DNA from: Plasmodium brasilianum
Lineage: Eukaryota; Apicomplexa; Aconoidasida; Haemosporida; Plasmodiidae
DNA length: 64,000 nucleotides
Direction: 5' to 3'
NCBI RefSeq assembly: GCF_023973825.1
Contig: NC_090114.1
Span: 1,256,501-1,320,500, forward strand
Below, piece after piece: positions 13,371 through 24,509 of the stretch (positions within the stretch are counted from its first letter, which is position 1; each line of letters begins with the position of its first letter). A model generated the notes under the pieces. That model was given only the letters and a program-made list of their open reading frames with translations, searched no databases and had not been told where the DNA came from. The position numbers and the translations under genes were made by a program.

Positions 13371-16274
13371 ATATATATTATTAGAACTAAAAATATGAAT
13401 ACTTTTTAACAATACTAATCCATAATGATAATAGCTCATTGCCGTAATAGCATTGTTTCTATATATATTTAATTTTAAGTAATACTAGTTTATTCAATTT
13501 TGACAATGATGTTGTCTTCAATGAAAAACAAAATAAAAAGATTTAGAATTATATAGATAAGCAGAATGGCAAACAAAAAAGATAAATGGCTCTGAAAGTG
13601 ATCACAAATATTGAGGTAAAATGAGATTTTATATAAAACATGCAACGTAATATTATAATTTATAAATGTTCAATAGTAGATATCTTTGTGAATATAAAAA
13701 AAGACCTTTATTAGCACATAGAAGCATATTTTAAAATGGTATATATAAAAAAAAAAGAAGAGTTAGAATAATATTTTTTTATTAATAATACTACAAATTT
13801 AATAATATATGAGTATGATTCTAACAGAACTTTAAAATGTTCATATATAATGACGAGTATGAACTATTTTAACAAGGTAACAAAAAATAAATTATATTAA
13901 AAAACAAATATTTTAACAAAATTGTAATATATAAAGTACAGATGGAGAATAAATAAAAAAAGCATTAATTTTAATTGGATAATCAATATCCATATAATTG
14001 TTCAGTATTATCATAGTTAGAATATGTAGTATTTCTTATAAGCGTTCCATCCTTATAATACATATAAATGCATAGTAAAGAAGAGACAATTAAATAAGTG
14101 AATAAGCGTACTATGAATCGTAGCTTTTATATATAAACAGGTTTATAATTAAATTAGCCAAAAATTTGTAATAGTTAGCGAATGCAATATATATTAATGT
14201 GGAATTAATATATAAATTATAGTTTTTGTACTTAAATAATTTAATTGACAAAAATATCATAAAGTCTGGAATACAAAATTTGAAATTAGAATGCTATAAA
14301 ATAGAATTATATATTTAACAAATTATATAGAGAACAAAAATATATAGTACAAGTGGATTATAAAATATTAATTAAATATTAACAATAATATCTCGTATTT
14401 TATATTAAGATAATGAGGATGTAATTTATTGTATTAATAATGAAACCATACATAAGGGGAAATTTCTTGTATATTATTAGTTGAATCTATATTTACTTGT
14501 TTTACTAAAAGATATTAGGTAAAATTAATATATATTTATCGTAATATAAATTTTTATGTTTATTTTACATCTATATTATTCTCTTAATACTGCTATAACT
14601 GTTACAATATATCAATAATTATATATTGTAAATTGAAATAATATGAACTATCAATTTTAATCCTTAGGTATGATTTTATAATAATATACATCACAATTAC
14701 TTAAATTCTTTATTTATAAATATTAAATATGAAAAAATTATAATATGTTATATGAAGTAAATGACAAATATTAAATAGGATTATTTTTGAGTATATTTTC
14801 AGCTACAAACTGTGCTCCTTTATATATATTGGAATACTATTAAAGTGTTGGACGTGAAATGTTTAAATGTTAAGCATATATATTTTAATGTTAAATATTA
14901 TTTTTTAAATAAATATTACATTCATAGTACTCTGGAGAAATATTCAGTAATTAGTTTGAATTTTTATTACTTTTGCATTTTGTTTAATGAATTGTGATGT
15001 ATAAGTTTCTGTATGAAAACATAAACTTGATTATGTATAGAAGCAAAATAATAAAAAATACATTAAGAAAAAAAAAATATATTTTTTCATGTATTTATAA
15101 AATAATAAAAAAAAAAAAAAAAAGATTTTGTTATATAAGTTTTTATAACTAATTTTACTTATTTCTTTACATAATCTAAATTTCTTTTGAGAAAATCATA
15201 TCCTTTTTTATGTTTGTACATATTCATCTACAATTAAAATTTTGTTATATGTTATGTTTACTATATATGTAAATAATATATTCAATTACATCAATTTAAA
15301 TATATAATGTCTTAAAGTATATTAAAATTATTTTTATATATATTCCAGTGTATATCTTATTAAACAACATATTTAAAAAGAAATGACACAAAACATAAGA
15401 GATTAAAATAAAAAGTATTTGTTTAAAAAGGAACAAAAAATTGTATACAGCTAAATTGAAAAATTAAGAATACATTATTTCAATAATTCTTAAATAGAAT
15501 TATTAAATATAATTATAATAAATTTAATTGTTTACATGAAATAATTATTAAAAAATTAATTATTAATATTTTTTTATTTTTATATAATTTTTTCAATATT
15601 TTTATTCTATTATTTACATAGTTCAACTGAAGCGTTAAAAGTAGTTATAAAGTTACATTCTTATGGAATAACTTATAAGGTTAATAATACTTATTAATTG
15701 TTCTGTAATTTCTTTTGCTACTTGTCTTAAAAATATTGTAAAATAATACATGAAATTTTTTATTTTTGATGGCAATTAATATTTATCAATAGCACTAAAG
15801 AGACATATTTATGCTGTCATCAAATGCAATAAAAACAGAAAACATAAGTAACAACTTTTAATATATTTATTCGAACATATCTATTAATGATTAGAGAAAA
15901 ATAATTATGAAACTTCAATATTTTTGTTTAATTTAATGTATTATTGCATTTACATAGAATTATAATATTATTATTTTTTATTGTAATGATCTAACAAAAT
16001 TCATTTTTTTTTTGATCATATAGATTATAATTAATTTTTTTATGAGTTTATTCAAATAATGTTTCCTATATTGAATAAATAGACAAACGTATTTTCATTA
16101 ATTAATATAACTTAGTATGCATTTTATTTATTAAAGTTTAGTTTAAATGAAGTCAATCATATTCAAAAGAACTAATAAATATATACGAATCGTTTATATA
16201 AAATAAATTATACTATATTAAAATTAATTAGTTGAATAATATACACTCTTAGTAGTTAATTTTTTGGAAATTGA

Positions 16275-16305
<31 letters not shown>

Positions 16306-17016
16306 TAAGTTTCCTAAGTGCATTTCAATGGAATGAAATTTTCATAACTTTAGCAATAATTTAACAAAACATCTACATTATTAATTTTTATATCTTGTTC
16401 CAACAAAGTAAATTCAGAAAACCATTAATGCACTTATTACAAAAATATATATAAAGATTTATGTAAAATATAAATAACAAATTAACGCAATATATAGGGA
16501 ACACAATAACAGGACTAGTAATTTTGTTTATAGATTATTTATTTTAATGAAAAAAGGAAAACAAAAATAATTATATATATTATTACAGATAATGATACAT
16601 AATCATTTGAATAAAAACTATAGAAGGGTACATTATATAATAGTCTCAATTTTACACAATAACCTTTATATTACTTACATGTAATTTTTTATTGTTGGAT
16701 ATTTAACGTTTTTATTATAGAGTATACATCTTATATTAAAATATATACTTAACTGTAATTTAAAATCAAATCATGGTTAGTATATATCTAAAGTTGTAAT
16801 ATATTTATTTGAGAAAAGATAAGCATATAAAACAAAAAGTAGTGCATTCATTTATTTTACAGTTCTATATACTATGAGAGGTTTATATTTTTATATTTTC
16901 TGTTAATTAATATATATTTATTTAAAATTACTGTATTAATAGATAAAAAGAAATAAATTTGTATTTTTTTTATTTCGATAGTTATTTACAACTACTTATA
17001 GTAATATAGTGCCATA
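13371..17016. other. AT-rich spacer upstream of STP1
   Basis: Contains a weak coding-like patch at about 13500-13880 on the plus strand that I cannot assign, and an uninterrupted (TA)12 run at 16281-16304. A 61-codon open frame at 14812-14997 is low-complexity Tyr/Asn/Phe sequence, and I do not accept it as a gene. The last few hundred bases must include the STP1 5' untranslated region and promoter, but no recognisable element stands out. Confidence 0.6.
16281..16304. repeat. (TA)12 microsatellite
   Basis: An almost perfect TA dinucleotide run in spacer DNA about 0.7 kb upstream of the STP1 start. Confidence 0.9.
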
Positions 17017-19583
17017 ATGGTAAGGATAATATTTATTGTTTTATAATATTTCTAAATTCATGCATACATTTTTTATAGACGATAAAAAAGAATTATAATA
17101 TAGCTTAAAAATTAATGCTTAAATAATTTATTATAATTCTTTTCAACCTAGAGTTGGCATGGATATGGTTTTTCATCAAGTCCATATATTTTAAATGGAA
17201 AATTTAAAAACATTAGAAAGCATATTATAAAAATAACTTCTTCCCTAAAGAATCAGAAAAAAAAAAAAGAATTTAGGGAGACATGCTTAGAATTAGCTGA
17301 TTATTTAATTAAAGAAAATCATGCACCACCAGGATTTGAACAAAGTAAATGGGATCAAGCACTAAAGAACTGGAACGAATATCAATACGACAAGATAAGG
17401 CGACATGGAGGATGTCCTATGATTATTGAGAAGAATGACAGAGATCTTTTAGAATTAAAATATGAAGCAGAAGATTTCTATGAAAGAAGAGATAATGAAC
17501 TTAAACAATTGAGACGCTTCCAACTGGGAGAAAATACATATGATTGTAAAACATTTAGCAGTTGTACAAAAAGACTTCAAGATTATAATGTTTGGATTAA
17601 TAAGAGTAAAAAATATTTTGAGGAAAAGAAAATGTTAATTGAAAAAAATTCCAAAACTGAACATCAGAAAATCAAATTTAAAATACCAGTAGAAAACTTA
17701 ATGAATCCGCAAACATTTAGTGAACTTTCTAAGTATTCTATCACTGATCCAGTTCCACCAGACGAAACAAAGGAAAATCAAAATGAAAAAGGTCAAATTA
17801 CAGCACCTCAAGAAACTCCACGTCTAGCTATGCCTTCACATCAAGCAGCATCTGAAATCACATCTGAGAAAGCATTAGTTGAAGACATTACTGATGCAAG
17901 AACTACAGTAATACAAGTGAGAAATACAGAGCAAGGTTCTGATGATCATGAATTAGCAAGCGCATCTGATATTGGAGATACTCCTGTTACTACAACTTCT
18001 GTAGTTACTGAAGACGCTCCAATTATTGCAGATGATTCAGCTTCTGAAGACACTATAGTTACTGGAGGTACTCTCGATACTACAGTATTAGATGTATCTC
18101 GTGATTCTCAAATAACTTCTTCATCTGCTAAAGTCCCAGGAACTTCCTCATTTCAAACTATTGCTCCTAAAGACCAAATTATTTCAGGTATTACTAAAGG
18201 TATATATTTTTCTATTTTTGAAATAACAATATAAAATATATATTTTTTAAAAAACATCACAGATGGAGCAGGAAATACGCATAACATGTACATATCATAT
18301 ATTGTAACAAGCTTTTTAGTTATAGTATTTTCCTTTTTTATTAAAGTAAAAACAAACAGAAATATTAAAAACATTATAAACTTTTAACTATTGTAATATT
18401 TTATTTTATAAATACGTTTTTAAAAAAATTGCAGTATTTTTTAATAGGGATGTTTAAAAATAAAAAAGATATAAAAAGAAGACAAGTTAAATTTTTGAGA
18501 ATAATAACACCTTCACATTATAAAAAAAAAATTCAGTTTTTAAGTCATGATAATTTGGAAGACCCAATAAATGATGGAGAACAAATCATAAAAAAAATTA
18601 AAATACAGGAACATAACATAAACAAAAATAAAAATACTTCGCTCCGAAAAAAGGACAGATCCATAACTATTATAGAAGTGCACATGGAAATACTGGAAGA
18701 ATGCAGGAATAAAGAATGGGAATACAACAAAGGGGAATTTTTAGAAATATGCCAAGAAGTACTAAAAAAAGAAGAAAATAGAATCGATACTAACTTAACA
18801 GATGATGAAGTAATAATGGAAAATATTAAAAGTACCAATGATATTGAAAATCAAAAAATTCTATGGAATAAATGGATGCAGAGACATAAAAATTTTTCTG
18901 AAAAATTGAGAAAAGAATGTTGGTTTAATAATTTGAAAAATGAATGGAAAGAAGAAAAATCATACGTAAAAAATAGTGAAGAATTTAAAAAGCTTCTTTC
19001 AAGTGATAATAAAAAGGATCCATTTTTAGAAAGAGAAAAAGATACTTGGACACAGTGGATATCAAAGAAGGGTACTTTTGTAGAACAATATTTGGAAAAG
19101 GACTGGTTTGAGAGATTGACAGAGGAAGTATATAATATGTCAGATGCATATGAAAATGAAGGAAAAAAAAATGATTCCTTATTTATAAATAAAGAAGAAT
19201 TGGAAAACAAAGAAAATTATGAAGAATTATGTAAATATTTTAAAACAAAATTACTAAAAAAACTGTGTATACTAGTATTTATGATGATTTTAGAAGATTG
19301 TAAAAAAGAAGAGTATATAGAAAATAGGGAATCACATTTCGATAATTCTATAAATGAATGGATGACAGAAGAAAATTCAGATAATAAACCAGAAATTGAA
19401 GAAAACTTAATTGACACTAACAGCGATATTTTACAGAATAGAAAAAATAATAAAATTAATACTTATAAAGGAGAAGACTGTTTAAGACAGGAATTAGATG
19501 AATGGATAAAAGAAAATGATGCCCATGTAAATTCCTTATATAGTAATAATAACGTAGATAAATTTGATCAAATCGTAGAATAA
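17017..19583 (+). CDS. STP1: STP1 protein, four exons, C-terminus apparently cut short
   Basis: STP1 is a SURFIN-related membrane protein family of Plasmodium subtelomeres, thought to reach the infected red cell; its function is unknown. Inferred exons: 17017-17019 (ATG only, donor GTAAGG), 17152-18199, 18263-18345 and 18435-19583, joined in frame to give 760 residues. Residues 2-180 form the conserved N-terminal domain (RRHGGCP, then ENTYDCKTF; Cys-containing). Residues ~190-350 are a Ser/Thr/Asp/Glu-rich, more GC-rich variable stalk. Exon 3 supplies one transmembrane helix at ~360-376. Exon 4 is the cytoplasmic domain with repeated Trp blocks (KEWEYNKGEF, LWNKWMQRHKNFSEKL, DTWTQWISKKG), the mark of STP1/SURFIN intracellular regions. 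TAA at 19581 halts an open frame that otherwise continues 58 codons to TGA at 19758, so a nonsense mutation has probably removed the tail. The exon-1 choice is the least certain part. Confidence 0.88.
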
Positions 19584-19760
19584 TACATCCTAGAAATTGA
19601 TAAGAACACATTAAAAATATACTATAACAATATTCAAGAGAAATCAAACCATATCCTTGAACAAAATTTCTTAAATTTTTTGGTACCTAAATGGAACAAA
19701 GAAAAAGAAGAATGTAAAGTAACGAAAAATATAAAAGCGAAAATGAGCAATGAAATATGA
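19584..19760 (+). pseudogene. STP1: STP1 C-terminal tail left beyond the premature stop
   Basis: The STP1 frame continues directly after TAA 19581-19583 with no further stop for 58 codons, ending at TGA 19758-19760. It includes VPKWNKEKEECK, in keeping with the Trp/Lys/Glu-rich style of the preceding exon. In AT-rich DNA this length of open frame with coding-like composition is unlikely by chance. I read it as the original carboxyl end, separated by one substitution. Stop readthrough or a sequencing error would give the same picture. Confidence 0.65.
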
Positions 19761-22700
19761 AGATTAAAAAGTTGTCATTTAAAAAATATTCCCACAATAT
19801 ATAATTTTTTATTGTTCCTTAAGAATATCTCTAAGAAAGTTATATATAATACAAGATTCAATAAAAATAGCAAGACCGTAATGTCTATATAAAAAAAGTA
19901 TTAATTTTCATATGTTATATTTTAGCATATTTATGTATGGAGTTTTAAGCAAAGTTTTTTTGTTTGATTCCTTAATATATATTTTTTTTTAATGAAATAA
20001 TGGGATATATTAAATTTATAACTTATATTTTTAAATTGTATTTACTTTATTATATATATTTTAGATAAATACATAGTAAAATATTTGGTACTCAGTTCCC
20101 ATAATATCAATATTTATGCGAATATTAAGATCCTGCATAAGAATTTGTTTTTAGTTATATATATATTATATTATTTCCTAATTTTTTTTCCATTTTTTTA
20201 AAATAATTAATTTGTTTAAACTTCTTTTATTTAATTTAATACTGAATTTTTTATTTTTATAACATAATAATGTTATGTTTTACCGTAAGTGGAGTAAATT
20301 TTTAGTATATTTAATATTAAGATCATATATAGTGGGGCCATGAAAAAAAAAAAAATTATAAGATTCTTTAATAATTTATTTTTCTTTCATGTTAAGATAT
20401 AGTGATACACGTTACGTCTAATAGAATGTTTCGATACGAATAATATTATATAAAGATTAATGAATGATTATTAATCAAATATATAATTTAACAAATAAAA
20501 TATAAATATTCTTTGATTAACAAGAAATGGGATGATAATATACATGTAATAAATAATTGCGTAATCTAGAGATAGAGCGAATTTCATTAATAACATTTTA
20601 TTATAATTCGTAATTTACATTCTTTATATTTGTAAAAGGAAGAATAAAAAAACAATTTAGACGTGTCCTCGTAGTATACATCGTATATCTTAGATATCTA
20701 TGAAATGATGTTTTGTATTTCCTAATTATGGGACAAAAAATTAATGATTAAAATATTTCTGACTATTTGAAAAATATGTTTTCTGTCTTTAAATTAATTC
20801 TAAAAGATAATTAAGAAAATATATTATTGCTTTAGTATGCTTAATTAATTACAAATACATATATATATGTACACAATGATATAATTAGTCGTGAAACATG
20901 ATAATATTAGACCATTTGGTCCACATAATATATTACCTAGTATTTTTCTATAAAATAATATTAAATATGTTAAAAAATTTACGAACTAGGAAGAAAAATA
21001 TATATATAATGAAATTTTTTATTTTATTTTTTATTTTTCTAAAAAATTATTTTTAAAGATTTTGAATATATCATTAATTTTTTTCTTTTACTATTGTTTA
21101 ATTTTATCGTATTTTTTTGTGTTATAAAATATAATTCTACAAGTAAAAAGAAAAAATATTCTTAAATTAATATTAAAAAAAGAATAATTTTATTACTTAT
21201 AAAATTATGTGTAAGACAAATCTAATTTCTCAGAAATTTTTTATTAACTAAATTTAGGAAAAATTCATATATATTTACAATAGAAAAATAAAGCACAATA
21301 TTATTGTACCTTCAGATTTTCTATTAATGTTATTGTATGTAATAAAATGTATTTTATTTTTTTGGATACTCATTATACAAGTGTTTTGAACTTACATTGA
21401 TGAATAGATAAATTTTATGTATTATATATTTCTACTAAATATAGCTTATTTATTTAGAATAAGTCTTATTTATAATATCTATGAAAATATATATACTGTA
21501 AGAATTTACCAAACATTCGTAAGGAAGTAACGAACAATAATCATTACATATCTCTTCATTATATATTTTTAAGTCTTACTAGGTTGTATATAACTTATTG
21601 AAAATTAATCCTTTGTGTATGTATTCACCTCGAAATTACATGGGCAATAATACTTAATATGTAACATATTAATATCATTCTTTTATGTATGTATATATAT
21701 ATATAAATTATTGCATATAAATTTTTATAATATTCATTTTTTTTTATATATTTACTATCTTATTACTTATTTTTATATTAAATATGCAAGAATAAAAACA
21801 CACATTAATTAATTTTTTTCATGTCTTTTAACATAGTAATATATACTTTATATATAAAATTCACGTATAAAGAAAATTTCCTAGGCTTTGTTTAATCCAC
21901 ATTACGGACTTATTACACGTGTCGTAGGGTATAATCCCGAGAATCACAATGTGGGTTAAGATTTAATGTATTAGGTATGTGTTCTGAACATTCAAATATA
22001 TATTATACAGGGCTATATAAATATAAATAACACCTAAATAATTAACAATATAAAATTTCATAAAAAGCTATTTTACATACTAATATATTTTTCTGGTTTT
22101 AAAAAATAATTTTTTTTTATTATATATGAATATTTTGGTGGCCACTTAAAACGAATTTAGCAAAAATTAATAAAATTTTTTAAATCAACTAACATAATGT
22201 TATTTACTATGTTTTACATGTAAGTGATATATGAAATAATTTTCTAGATATTCGTCATCAGATTTTATCCTAAATTTTGTTATAATAATGAAAAAGAAAA
22301 AGGTAACACTTATAACTATATGAATTTATTATATATGTAGTAAATACAAATTTACATATACCCATCTATATATAAAGAAAAAAATTTCTAATAACATGTA
22401 CTTATATGTATATGTTTATATAAACATAATTAAAATAATGTGTCATTTCAAAAATAAAATTAATATATAAGATAATTTAAATTATTAATTATTTACTCTT
22501 TATATAGCAAATTATATTTTATAAATAAAAAATATGTATTAAATCAAGAAATGTTGTTAAATTATGTTGATAAATAATCGTCTAAATAAATTCTTTAATA
22601 ATATATTACAAAAACAAAAAAATAATATAATTTTAACCAATAATTATTTAATCATTAACTATAATGATTCATTATTCTTAACAATTTTGATATTGTTCTA

Positions 22701-23773
22701 TTGTATTTTATAGTAAACGAAATTTTCTATATTGTTTTATATATTTTCTTATTATATATAGTTAAAAGAAAAATTCAACTTAGTATAATTATAAAAAGTG
22801 TCAATTATATATAATATAAATATTAATAACATTTTATACATATATGAAGCTTCAGTTTTTTATTAATTTTTTTATTTTTTTTTAATTATATTTTTTAATT
22901 GCAAGAATTTTATAAAATAATTTGTACAAGTTCAAATTTTTATTTGCAGTATTATTTATTATATTTGAAAATTTGATATAATATTATAGGAACATTAGGT
23001 ATATGATATAGAAAGAATTATGATTTAATTATTTAAAAAAGGTAATATTAATTTATCTGTTATAACAGAAAGTAACCTCAGTCAAAATAATATATATAAA
23101 TTTTCATTATCAATTCATTTAAGAATATTTGTTTAAAATATAAAATCATGTTATATATTATATATTGCTTATGTAATGAATTAAATTCTATTAAATGTAT
23201 AAATTTTTTTTTCGATATAATAATATTAGTTTGCATATTAAAAAAAAAAAAATTTTCCACATATAAGATTTTAGCTGACTCCAAAGGAGTTTGCTTTTTT
23301 TTAAATGTAAATATCAATTAAAAATATATTTTAAAAATCTTATGTCTATTGTGTTATCTAATTTTATTAGATCTTATATATTTCCATAAAAGATTAAGGA
23401 AACACTTTAATAATACGAGAAATTAATATATACATTATTTGCAGCTTTTTGTAGGTGAAATTATAATATAATAATTATATGTTTTTTTATTTTTTTTTAA
23501 AACTTATTTTATATATTTAATCTTAATAATATTTTTACACAGAAATATTACTATACTATTTATTATTTAATGCATTTTTTTTTTTTACTTTTGAATGTAT
23601 GATATAATTAAATCTTAAGTAGAGAGCGCTAAAAAGTTTTAAAAATTAAAGGAACTGGTAACAATAAAGAAAAACTATAACATGCCTCCTATTGAATATT
23701 ATAGAAAAGGTTGTATGGATAAAATTTTATATTAACACAAAAGATTAGCTTTTAACATAAATAATTTTAAATA
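19761..23773. other. AT-rich spacer with one GC-rich hairpin
   Basis: No gene is supported here. The stretch is AT-rich throughout apart from a GC-rich island at about 21885-21970, listed separately, which contains a 12-bp inverted repeat. The 79-codon minus-strand frame at 23078-23317 is Lys/Ile/Phe low-complexity sequence and is rejected. Confidence 0.6.
21892..21959. other. GC-rich inverted repeat, possible structured RNA
   Basis: The arms at 21892-21903 and 21948-21959 pair over 12 bp with one G-U pair (plus-strand RNA) around a 44-base loop. The loop contains the palindrome ACACGTGT (21915-21922) and a short GGG/CCC hairpin with a TATAAT loop (21927-21938). G+C is about 40%, roughly double the surroundings. 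The arms resemble a tRNA acceptor stem, but there is no T-loop consensus or B box, so it is not called a tRNA. It may be a non-coding RNA, a protein-binding site or a decayed gene fragment. Confidence 0.35.
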
Positions 23774-24509
23774 ATGGTACAAACAAAAAAATTCTGTAAG
23801 GTCATTAAAATTTTTTTATTTACCCTTTTGATATGGAAGTGTCACAACTTCTATGAAGTAGGATAATTATTATATTCATTAATTTATTCCCATTTTTTAT
23901 AATCTTATATTTTTATTTTATAGTTAATATTTAATTTATATGGAAGTATGGCTATTTTTTTAAACATTAAATATTTACTGTAATTTTTAGGCAAATACTT
24001 ACGGCAAATCATGTATAAAAAGATGCATCCTGGATAATGCATTAGATCTAAGGGTAAGTAGATTACTATATGATGAAACAGATGTAGAATTAGAACGAAA
24101 ATATGTGTCTTTAAAAAAAAAAGCAGAGAAAATAGTTAATGAAGATGAATACAATTTTGGAAATAGATTAAATAAATTAATGAAAATTTGTGATTTAGCA
24201 AAAGAATACAATATGCCATTGTATCATTTTGATGCTCAAAAATCATGTAGCTCACTAATTTCTAAAGATAATTTTGAAAAATCCCATGATTCAATAATAT
24301 ATGATAATTACATTAAGCATAAACATCTAAGAAAATCATTAGTAATGGATAAATATATGCCAAAAGGAACAAATATATTTTCTTCGTATTATAAGAAGTT
24401 TAAGAAAATGGGTGAAAATTTTAAAAGAACCATTGCAAAATTATTAGGGTTAAGGCCAGATTTTGAATTAGTAATTAAATTAGGTTTTGATGCAAATTTG
24501 TTGAATTAG
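23774..24509 (+). CDS. PEXEL-containing exported protein, two exons
   Basis: A 200-residue protein expected to be sent through the parasitophorous vacuole into the host red cell; its role there is unknown. Exon 1 (23774-23857, 28 codons) begins MVQTKKFC and holds a hydrophobic signal segment (residues ~10-21). A GT...TTTTTAG intron of 133 bases follows. Exon 2 (23991-24509) is in phase 0. A good PEXEL motif, RLLYD, lies at residues 52-56, the expected distance after the signal. The rest is basic and hydrophilic with no membrane helix, and includes KYVSLKKKAEKIV and FGNRLNKLMK, a pattern I associate with the Pv-fam-d-like exported proteins; that link is tentative. It appears related to the pseudogene at 33393-34098: both have LD.R.SRLL.DE around the PEXEL site and a 173-codon second exon. 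No lesion is visible. Confidence 0.82.

Noticed and set aside
18153..19647. Minus-strand open frames of 63-119 codons inside the STP1 gene
   Set aside because: They lie antisense to STP1 exons and their Ser/Phe/Leu-rich text is what the reverse of Lys/Glu-rich codons gives.
21892..21959. tRNA gene, because the outer arms resemble a 7-bp acceptor stem
   Set aside because: There is no T-loop consensus, no recognisable B box, and the anticodon and D arms do not form. The pairing also extends to 12 bp, which a tRNA acceptor stem would not.
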